Assembly (NCBI GenBank): GCA_002434305.1
Contig: DJJU01000006.1
Coordinates: 558,001-622,000 of the forward strand
Origin: Alicycliphilus sp. UBA6560
Lineage (GTDB): Bacteria; Pseudomonadota; Gammaproteobacteria; Burkholderiales; Burkholderiaceae_C
DNA length: 64,000 nt
Direction of reading: 5' to 3'
Under the pieces are notes generated by a model. The model saw only the letters and a program-made list of their open reading frames with translations. It ran no database searches and had not been told where the DNA came from. Made by a program: the position numbers and the translations under genes. Each line of letters begins with the position of its first letter. Within the stretch, counting starts at the first letter, position 1. Shown piece after piece: positions 58,082 to 64,000 of the stretch.

Positions 58082-60157
58082 TCAGAACTCCACGCGCACG
58101 CCCAGCGTCAGGTTGCGCCCGGCCAGGGGCGCCGCGTCCTTGATGAACGAGGTGTGGGCGTAGGCCAGCCGGCCGGTCAGGTTGCGCCCCTTCAGGTACA
58201 CCTGCCAGGGCGTGCCGGCGCTGGTGCGGCCGTTGTAGGCCAGGCCCAGGTTCAGCATGCCGTAACCGGGCGTGGCGCTCTCGAACTGCGCCACCCGGCC
58301 CTGGCGGGCCACCTGCAGCCATTCCACCTCCCCCTCCCAGGACTGCCAGTTCGCGTCCAGGCGCAGGCCCACCCGCGCGGGCGGGATGCGCGGCAGCCGC
58401 CCGCCGCCGTCCAGGCGCGCGTGCACGCGGTCGGCCAGCAGCGTCACGCCCACGTGTCGCGTGAGGGCGTGGCGCACGCGGCCTTCGATGCCGGTGAACG
58501 TGGCATCGGCCTGGCTGTACTGCAGCAGTTGCAGCCCCTCCACCTCGTCCAGGGTGCGGCCGTAGATGTAGTGGCGGATGCGGTTGCGATACACGCTCAG
58601 GTCGAAGGTGGTGGCGCCGCTGGTCTTGCGCAGGGTCAGGTTGACGTTGCGCGAGACCTCGGCGCGCAGGTCGGCGTCGCCGCGCTCGTAGGTGGCGGTG
58701 GCCATGTGCAGGCCGCGCGCGTACAGCTCCTCGGCCGATGGGGCGCGGCTGGCGCGCGTCAGGCTCGCGCCCAGCGCGTAGCCCGGCGTAAAGCGCCACA
58801 CCGCGCCCAATGACGCGGAGGTGCCGTTGTGGCTGCGGCGGGTGCCGCTGTCCAGCGCCTGGGCGGTCTGCCGGTCGTGGCGCAGCGCGGCCTCGATGCG
58901 CCAGTCGCCGATGCGGTATTCCTCCAGCAGGAACAGGCCCGTGCTGCGGGTGCGCGTGGGCTGCACGTAGGCCTCCTCGCCCACGGCGCTGAACTTGCGC
59001 TCGGCCGTCTGCACGCCCAGCAGCCCGCGCCAGCCGGCGATGGGCTGGTGCTGCAGCTCCACGCGCAGGTCGTGCGCCTTGTTCCTGAAGGTGGTGGCCA
59101 CGGTGCCGTCCTCGACCTCGTCGTGCACGTAGTCGGTGGTGCCGGCGCGCAGGCGCAGTGCGGAGACGCCGGCGAACGGGTCGCGCAGCTCGCCGCGGAT
59201 TTCCACGCGCTCGCTGCGCAGGTCCACCACCGGCACGTCCGCGTGGTCGTGGTCGTGGTCGTGCTCGTGGCCTTCCTCGCCGTGGTCGTGATCGTGGCCG
59301 CCGCAGTGCAGGTGGTCGCCGTGGGTGTGGCAGTCCTCGAAGCCGTGGCTGTGCCCGGGCAGGCCGTAGCGGGCGTTCTGCCGCGTCACGGCCAGGCCCA
59401 GGTAGCCGCGGCTGCCGACCCACGACAGGCCCACGCTGCCGGTGCTGGTGTCGTTGAAGCTGCCGGGCACGCGGGCGCCGCCTTCCCAGCCTTTGCCCAC
59501 GCGGTAGTCACTGCTGCTGCGGCCGGCCGCTTCGGCGTGCACCGCGATGTGGCCCGCGCCACCGGTGATGGCGAAGGCGCCCGCCTTTTCGTGCGCGGCG
59601 CTGCCGGCACGCAGCTCGGCGCTGCCCTCGTAGCCCTTCTCGGGGATGGCCGTGGGCACCTTGCCGTCCAGCACGTTGACCACGCCGCCTACCGCACCGG
59701 CGCCATAGACCAGCGCAGAGGGGCCGCGCAGCACCTCGACCTGGGTAGCCAGCAGCGGCTCGGCGACCACGGCGTGGTCCGGGCTGACGGTGGAGGCATC
59801 GTGCACCTCGGCGCCGTCGGCCAGAACCTTCACGCGCGGCCCGTCCATGCCGCGGATGACCGGGCGGCTGGCGCCCGCGCCGAAGTGGCTGGCGGCGATG
59901 CCGGGCTCGCCATCCAGGCTGCCCCCCAGCGTGGCTTCGCGGCGGCGCACCAGCGCGTCGCCCTCGATGATGGAAGCGGGCTGGGTCATCTCGGACACGC
60001 CCAGCTGCAGCCCGCTGGCGGACACGGTGACTTCGGGCAGGCGGGCCGCGGGCTCCTGGGCCTGGGCGGCGGGCATCAGCGCCAGCAGCGCCGCGCAGGC
60101 CACCGGGCGGCGCGCATGCGGTGCGCGCAGGGGAAAGAAGAAAAACGTCGTCGTCAT
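58082..60157 (-). CDS. TonB-dependent receptor, ZnuD-like with His-rich loop
   Basis: This 691-residue outer-membrane receptor has a signal peptide (to about residue 33), a plug domain (RPVIRGMDGPRVKVLADG ... VEVLRGPSALVYGAGAVGGVVNV) and a 22-strand barrel ending in ...LTLGVRVEF with terminal Phe. Residues about 272-308 form an extracellular loop very rich in His and Asp (HSHGFEDCHTHGDHLHCGG, then HDHDHGEEGHEHDHDHDH). Neisserial ZnuD has the same feature and imports zinc. Zinc uptake is therefore likely; no Zur site was recognised. Confidence 0.92.
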   Translation of the reverse strand: MTTTFFFFPLRAPHARRPVACAALLALMPAAQAQEPAARLPEVTVSASGLQLGVSEMTQPASIIEGDALVRRREATLGGSLDGEPGIAASHFGAGASRPVIRGMDGPRVKVLADGAEVHDASTVSPDHAVVAEPLLATQVEVLRGPSALVYGAGAVGGVVNVLDGKVPTAIPEKGYEGSAELRAGSAAHEKAGAFAITGGAGHIAVHAEAAGRSSSDYRVGKGWEGGARVPGSFNDTSTGSVGLSWVGSRGYLGLAVTRQNARYGLPGHSHGFEDCHTHGDHLHCGGHDHDHGEEGHEHDHDHDHADVPVVDLRSERVEIRGELRDPFAGVSALRLRAGTTDYVHDEVEDGTVATTFRNKAHDLRVELQHQPIAGWRGLLGVQTAERKFSAVGEEAYVQPTRTRSTGLFLLEEYRIGDWRIEAALRHDRQTAQALDSGTRRSHNGTSASLGAVWRFTPGYALGASLTRASRAPSAEELYARGLHMATATYERGDADLRAEVSRNVNLTLRKTSGATTFDLSVYRNRIRHYIYGRTLDEVEGLQLLQYSQADATFTGIEGRVRHALTRHVGVTLLADRVHARLDGGGRLPRIPPARVGLRLDANWQSWEGEVEWLQVARQGRVAQFESATPGYGMLNLGLAYNGRTSAGTPWQVYLKGRNLTGRLAYAHTSFIKDAAPLAGRNLTLGVRVEF

Positions 60158-60238
60158 GACAAATCCGATGGGTTACCCGCGCGCGGCGCACCGGCGCGCA
60201 GCAGCGCGCCGTGCCGGCCGGCACGGGAAAAATACGAG

Positions 60239-60293
60239 TCAAAACAGCCCCCAGCCCTTGACTGGCAAGCGCTGGCAGCTATCGAAAGAGAAG
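60239..60293 (+). repeat. Dispersed palindromic repeat, copy L
   Basis: TCAAAACAGCCCCCAGCCCTTG, ACTGG, CAAGCGCTGGCAGCTATCGA lies upstream of the TonB-receptor gene. It is open in the family frame (QPPAL-DW-QALAAIE). Confidence 0.88.
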
Positions 60294-60322
60294 TGTTTGA
60301 ACAGGGGACGCCGAAAACGGCG

Positions 60323-60682
60323 TCAGCCTGCGATGGGCGGCGCGCGGGCCTGAAACGGCGCCAGCCGCCGCAGCGCCGGCGCCGCGGCGGGCGCCCAGGC
60401 CGGTGCCTGCCGGGGCAGCGCCTGCGCCAGCGGCAGCGCGCAGGCCGACCACGGGCCGCTCAGCGTCTGCTGGTCCAGCACCTGGCAATCGGCGTGGCCA
60501 TGCCCGGCGAACAGCGCGTGCAGCGTGTCCCGCACCGGCTGCCCGGCCGCATGCACGGAGCCCGGCCCGTGCACCACCTGGTGCATGCGCCCCAAGAGGG
60601 GCACCACCGCCAGGGCCAGCAGCAGCCACAGCACGGCCAGGCGGCGGCGCAGCGGCAGAGAGGCAACGGGGCGGGTGGACAC
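60323..60682 (-). CDS. Small DUF2946-like protein upstream of the zinc receptor
   Basis: This ~119-residue protein has an Arg-rich start, one hydrophobic helix (LAVLWLLLALAVVPLLG) and a small domain with HQVVHGPG, HALFAGHGHADCQVLDQQTL and Ala/Pro-rich end. His and Cys residues could bind metal. Its place ahead of the TonB receptor on the same strand fits small proteins seen near metal uptake genes. The start is unclear (GTG at 60682; TTG at 60721). Confidence 0.6.
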   Translation of the reverse strand: MSTRPVASLPLRRRLAVLWLLLALAVVPLLGRMHQVVHGPGSVHAAGQPVRDTLHALFAGHGHADCQVLDQQTLSGPWSACALPLAQALPRQAPAWAPAAAPALRRLAPFQARAPPIAG

Positions 60683-60771
60683 GGGCAGGCGGGTGGGCGG
60701 AGGGAGCGGGGATTGTCGCAAAGATCCCGGGTGTCATCGGCGCTTGCTACGGCAGCTTCAAAGCGGCATGG

Positions 60772-60834
60772 CGCTACAGAAACAAGAGCTGCCAGCGCTT
60801 TTCAGCAAAGGGCTGGAGCCGTATTTGATGCTCA
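60772..60834 (-). repeat. Dispersed palindromic repeat, copy M
   Basis: AAGAGCTGCCAGCGCTT, TTCAG, CAAAGGGCTGGAGCCG fills the gap after chrA and reaches its stop codon. Unlike other copies, it has a TGA in the family frame on the minus strand. Confidence 0.82.
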
Positions 60835-62052
60835 TCTGACCAGCCACCAGCCGGCCAGCCCACACAGCGGCACCACCAGCCAGGGTGGCATGCGCAACCA
60901 GGCCAGGGCCGCCAGCGCCAGCAGGGCCAGCAGCCCGTCCGCCGGCGCATGGATGGCGCTGCCCCACACGGGACCGCACAGCGCGGCCAGCAACAGTCCC
61001 ACCACGGCGGCGTTCACCCCGGACAGCGCGGCGCGCACGCGGGCCAGGCGGCGCCAGCGCTCCCACCACGGCAGGGCACCGGCCACCAGCAAAAAGGCCG
61101 GCAGGAAGATGGCCACCAGGCACACCACCGCGCCCCCCCAGCCGCCCGCCCCGTGGCGCGCCACCGCGCCCAGGAAGGCGGCCAGGGTGAACAGCGGCCC
61201 CGGCACCGCCTGCGCCAGGCCGTAGCCTGCCAGGAAGTCATCCTCGCCCACCCAGCCGGTGGCGACCACCTCGGCCTGCAGCAGCGGCAGCACCACATGG
61301 CCGCCCCCAAACACCAGGGCGCCGGCGCGGTAGAAGGCATCTGCCAGCACCAGCCAGCCCTGCGGCCAGATGTGCACTGCCAAGGGCAGCACCACCAGCA
61401 GCACGGCAAAGGTGCCCAGCAGCACCGCACCCACGCCCCGGTGGCCGCCGGCGGCGGGCTGCGGCGACGCAGGCGCATCGGCGGAGCGGCCCCACAGCGC
61501 CAGGCCGGCAGCGGCCGCCACTGCCAGCGCGCCCATCTGTCCGCCTACGCCGGGCCAGCCCAGGGCCAGCGCGCAAGCCAGTGCCATCAACGCCAAACGC
61601 ACCGGGCCGCGGCACAGGCTGCGCGCCATGCCCCACACGGCCTGCGCCACCACCGCCACGGCGGCCACCTTCAGGCCATGCAGCACGCCGGACGGCCACC
61701 AGTTGGCCCCCGTTGCCGTTGCCAGTCCCAGGCCCAGCAGCGCCATGGCCAGGGCCGAGGGCAGTGTGAAGCCGACCCACGCCGCCAGCGCCCCGGCGGC
61801 GCCCGCCTGGCGCAGGCCCAGGGCCATGCCCACCTGGCTGCTGGCCGGGCCGGGCAGAAACTGGCACAGCGCCACCAGGTCGGCATAGGCGGCCTCGTCC
61901 AGCCAGCGGCGGCGCACCACGAATTCCGCGCGGAAGTAGCCCAGGTGGGCCACCGGCCCGCCGAAGGACGTCAGGCCCAGGCGCAGGAAGATGCCCAGCA
62001 CCTGCCAGGCGCTGGCGCGCGCCGCGTCGGCGGGCGAGGAGGTGGAAGGCAT
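60832..62052 (-). CDS. chrA: Chromate transporter ChrA
   Basis: This 406-residue CHR-family membrane protein is made of two homologous halves: LRLGLTSFGGPVAHLGYFRAEFV ... LCQFLPGPASSQ in the first and YRAGALVFGGGHVVLPLLQ ... GYGLAQAVPGPLFTLAAFLG in the second. It exports chromate and gives resistance; related proteins may move sulfate. No chrB regulator lies nearby. Confidence 0.93.
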   Translation of the reverse strand: MPSTSSPADAARASAWQVLGIFLRLGLTSFGGPVAHLGYFRAEFVVRRRWLDEAAYADLVALCQFLPGPASSQVGMALGLRQAGAAGALAAWVGFTLPSALAMALLGLGLATATGANWWPSGVLHGLKVAAVAVVAQAVWGMARSLCRGPVRLALMALACALALGWPGVGGQMGALAVAAAAGLALWGRSADAPASPQPAAGGHRGVGAVLLGTFAVLLVVLPLAVHIWPQGWLVLADAFYRAGALVFGGGHVVLPLLQAEVVATGWVGEDDFLAGYGLAQAVPGPLFTLAAFLGAVARHGAGGWGGAVVCLVAIFLPAFLLVAGALPWWERWRRLARVRAALSGVNAAVVGLLLAALCGPVWGSAIHAPADGLLALLALAALAWLRMPPWLVVPLCGLAGWWLVR

Positions 62053-62115
62053 GAAGGTGCGGCGCTCGTGGAATGCGAAGCGCCGAGTATCGCCAGGGTG
62101 CCCGCCAGGCAGCCC

Positions 62116-62691
62116 TCAGGCCCCGGGCTTGAGGTGGCGTGCGAAGGTCTTGCGGAACTTGTCCACCTTGGGTGCCACGACGAACGCGCAGTAGCCCTGC
62201 TCGGGGTTGTTGGCGTAGTAGTCGCCGTGGTAGTCCTCGGCGGGCCAGTAGCTCTGCAGCGGCTGCACCTCGGTAACGAGGGGGGCGCCGAAGACCTTGT
62301 CTTGCCCCATCTGACGCAGCATGTCCTCTGCCACTTCCCGGTGCGCCGGATCGGACCAGTAGATGCCGCTGCGGTACTGCGTGCCCACGTCGTTGCCCTG
62401 GCGGTTCAGCGTGGTCGGGTCGTGCGTGGCGAAGAAGATCTCCAGGATCTCGCGCACGTCGATCTCGTTCGGGTCGAACGTGACGCGCACCACCTCGGCG
62501 TGGCCGGTGCGGCCAGTGCACACCTGCTCGTAGGTCGGGCGCTCCACATGGCCGTTGGCGTAACCGCTTTGCACCTCAGTCACGCCGCGCACGCGGTCGA
62601 AGACGGCCTCGGTACACCAGAAGCAGCCGCCGCCCAGGGTGATGGTCTGCAGGGAAGAAGAGGAAGGAGAGGAGGGAGAGGAAGAAGACAT
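62116..62691 (-). CDS. msrA: Peptide methionine sulfoxide reductase MsrA
   Basis: This 191-residue enzyme repairs methionine-S-sulfoxide. The active-site motif GCFWC is at about residues 22-26, with YANGHVERPTYEQVCTGRTGHAEVV and the C-terminal YCAFVVAPKV(D)KFRKTF. The start is followed by an odd Ser/Pro-only leader (13 residues). It is monocistronic. Confidence 0.95.
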   Translation of the reverse strand: MSSSSPSSPSSSSLQTITLGGGCFWCTEAVFDRVRGVTEVQSGYANGHVERPTYEQVCTGRTGHAEVVRVTFDPNEIDVREILEIFFATHDPTTLNRQGNDVGTQYRSGIYWSDPAHREVAEDMLRQMGQDKVFGAPLVTEVQPLQSYWPAEDYHGDYYANNPEQGYCAFVVAPKVDKFRKTFARHLKPGA

Positions 62692-62770
62692 GGTGTGATG
62701 GGCCTGGGCGGAAGTGGCAACCGCGCCATGATAGGAAAGACCCGTGCCGCCCGTGCCGGACAAGTCCGCG

Positions 62771-62799
62771 TTGACGCGACTGGCGGAAGCGGATAGATT
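62771..62799 (+). promoter_or_regulatory. Probable sigma-70 promoter of the TetR gene
   Basis: TTGACG (62771-62776), a 17-bp spacer, and TAGATT (62794-62799) lie 24 bp upstream of the ATG. Confidence 0.6.
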
Positions 62800-62819
62800 A
62801 CTAACCAGTCAGTCATTAA
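62798..62819. promoter_or_regulatory. Operator-like imperfect palindrome before the TetR gene
   Basis: TTACTAACCAGTCAGTCATTAA has inverted TTAxTxAC / GTxAxTAA ends and overlaps the -10 element and presumed transcription start. Autorepression by the TetR protein is the simplest reading. Confidence 0.5.
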
Positions 62820-62823
62820 CTCC

Positions 62824-63486
62824 ATGCCCATCCCATCGTCTCCCCTTCCTGACGCCCCGACAACGCGGCGCGGCCGCCGCAAGGAAGCCCGCCCCGGCGA
62901 GCTGCTGGCCGCGGCGCTGGACCTGTTCGTCGAAAAAGGCTTCGCCGCTACGCGGGTGGACGAGGTGGCGGCGCGCGCCGGGGTGTCCAAGGGCACGCTG
63001 TTCCTGTACTTTCCCAGCAAGGAGGAGCTGTTCAAGGCCGTGGTGCGCGAGAACATCTCTGGCCGCTTCGCCGAGTGGGGCCAGGAGCTGGAGAGCTTTA
63101 CCGGCACCAGCGACGAGCTGCTGCGCTACTGCTTTCACAGCTGGTGGGAACGCGTGGGCGCGACCAAGGCCTCGGGCCTGGGCAAGCTGATGCTGAGCGA
63201 AGCCAACAACTTCCCCGAACTGGCGCGCTTTTATCGCCAGGAGGTGGTCGAGCCGGGCCACGCGCTGGTGCGCCGCATCCTGCAGCGCGGCATGGACCGG
63301 GGCGAGTTCCGCACCGTGGACCTGGAGCAGGCCGTCTACCTGGTGCTGGCGCCCCTGATGTTTTTGATGCTGGCCCGGCCCACCATGGGCCTGTGCATCC
63401 CCTGCCCCGAGCGCTTCGACCCGGCCCAATACATCGAGATGCAGGCCGACAACGTGCTGCAAGGCCTGCTGGTACGGGCGGCCTAA
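62824..63486 (+). CDS. TetR/AcrR-family transcriptional regulator
   Basis: This 220-residue regulator has an N-terminal helix-turn-helix (RPGELLAAALDLFVEKGFAATRVDEVAARAGVSKGTLFLYFPSKEELFKAVV) and a ligand-binding C-domain with two late helices. It precedes a pcm-like gene; in related genera a tolC/efflux locus often follows, which would suit a drug-responsive AcrR-type repressor, but that lies outside the window. Confidence 0.9.
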   Translation: MPIPSSPLPDAPTTRRGRRKEARPGELLAAALDLFVEKGFAATRVDEVAARAGVSKGTLFLYFPSKEELFKAVVRENISGRFAEWGQELESFTGTSDELLRYCFHSWWERVGATKASGLGKLMLSEANNFPELARFYRQEVVEPGHALVRRILQRGMDRGEFRTVDLEQAVYLVLAPLMFLMLARPTMGLCIPCPERFDPAQYIEMQADNVLQGLLVRAA

Positions 63487-63535
63487 AATGCCGGGTTTAC
63501 CTGAACCTTCCCGTGTCCCGTCTCCGGAGTCTTTC

Positions 63536-64000
63536 ATGAACCTGCCCTTGAACACGTTTGCCGACGTCCACGATGCCACCGCGCAGGCGCGCTTCAACAT
63601 GATTGAGCAGCAGATCCGCCCCTGGAACGTGCTGGACGAGGCCACGCTGGAGACCCTGGCCGCCGTGCGCCGCGAGGAATTCGTGCCGCCCGCGCTGCAG
63701 GGCTTGGCCTTTGCCGACGTGGAGCTGCCCCTGTCCAGCCCGGTGGACCAGGCCGAGCGCCTGGGCCAGGTCATGCTGGCCCCGCGCGTGGAGGCCCGCA
63801 TGCTGCAGGACCTGCAGATCCAGCCCACCGACCGGGTGCTGGAGATCGGCGCCGGCTCGGGCTACATGGCCGCCCTGCTGGCACACCGCGCCGAGCACGT
63901 GGTGTCGCTGGAGATCGTGCCCGAGCTGGTCGAATTCGCCCGCGAGAACCTGCGCAGCGCCGGGGTGCGCAACGCCGACGTGCGCCAGGCCGATGGGGCG
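63536..64000 (+). CDS. Protein-L-isoaspartate O-methyltransferase family protein, N-terminal part
   Basis: The frame runs off the right edge after 155 codons. The SAM-binding motif RVLEIGAGSGYMAALLA is complete, with REEFVPPALQGLAFADVELPL as in Pcm-like proteins. The N-terminal ARFNMIEQQIRPWNVLD is typical of the proteobacterial paralogue that stands before tolC. Whether it repairs isoaspartate cannot be told. Confidence 0.85.
   Translation, partial: MNLPLNTFADVHDATAQARFNMIEQQIRPWNVLDEATLETLAAVRREEFVPPALQGLAFADVELPLSSPVDQAERLGQVMLAPRVEARMLQDLQIQPTDRVLEIGAGSGYMAALLAHRAEHVVSLEIVPELVEFARENLRSAGVRNADVRQADGA

Overview
The window is high-GC, gene-dense chromosomal DNA of a betaproteobacterium, most likely a Comamonadaceae member near Acidovorax, Alicycliphilus or Melaminivora. 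That placement rests on protein resemblance, the PHA gene set, the dapC-dapD-pilU-dapE-prmB arrangement and a genus-typical short repeat. No tRNA, rRNA or CRISPR array was seen.

Layout. 1-5.3 kb: patatin-like protein end, bifunctional penicillin-binding protein, Nudix and FAH-family hydrolases, pgeF. 5.5-9.3 kb: phaC-phaA-phaB for polyhydroxybutyrate synthesis; the intracellular depolymerase phaZ lies at 19.3-20.6 kb. 9.4-17 kb: ABC-F ATPase, prmB, and lysine/DAP genes (dapC, dapD, dapE) with pilU. 17-27.5 kb: chemoreceptor, orphan RnfB-like ferredoxin, RelA/SpoT-type synthetase, CHASE-PAS-GGDEF-EAL protein, dusA, acyl-CoA ligase. 27.6-37 kb: methylmalonyl-CoA route (GntR regulator, mcm, meaB, pccB, pccA, epimerase) followed by bioB, which makes the cofactor of the carboxylase. 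37-40.5 kb: ku-ligD end joining.

40.7-46.8 kb is a complete-looking 6.06-kb filamentous prophage (inovirus): Zot/pI, pVI-like, TspB-like pIII, several tiny membrane proteins, pVIII coat, HUH replication initiator, ssDNA-binding protein and a divergent repressor. Its ends share a 12-bp direct repeat. The left end keeps a perfect XerD arm of a dif site, so the phage appears to sit in dif, which would place the window at the replication terminus.

46.8-64 kb: SDR, gloA, and a gluconate unit (LacI-type regulator; gntK-dctQ-dctM-dctP-edd on the other strand) with two matching operators. Then come an OmpA-like protein, chaC, pdxH, an AEC transporter, a His-rich ZnuD-like TonB receptor, chrA, msrA, a TetR regulator and the start of a pcm-like methyltransferase.

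Two signals stand out. First, a ~50-bp palindromic repeat occurs about 13 times. It mostly abuts stop codons, but it also lies in frame inside pgeF, prmB and dapE, always in one orientation and one reading frame (peptide like PPAL-xx-QALAAIK). This is reminiscent of Rickettsia palindromic elements. Second, the phage attachment core lies inside the repressor gene and both sides stay in frame, so integration is predicted to exchange the repressor's C-terminus (125 residues integrated, about 179 in the circular form).
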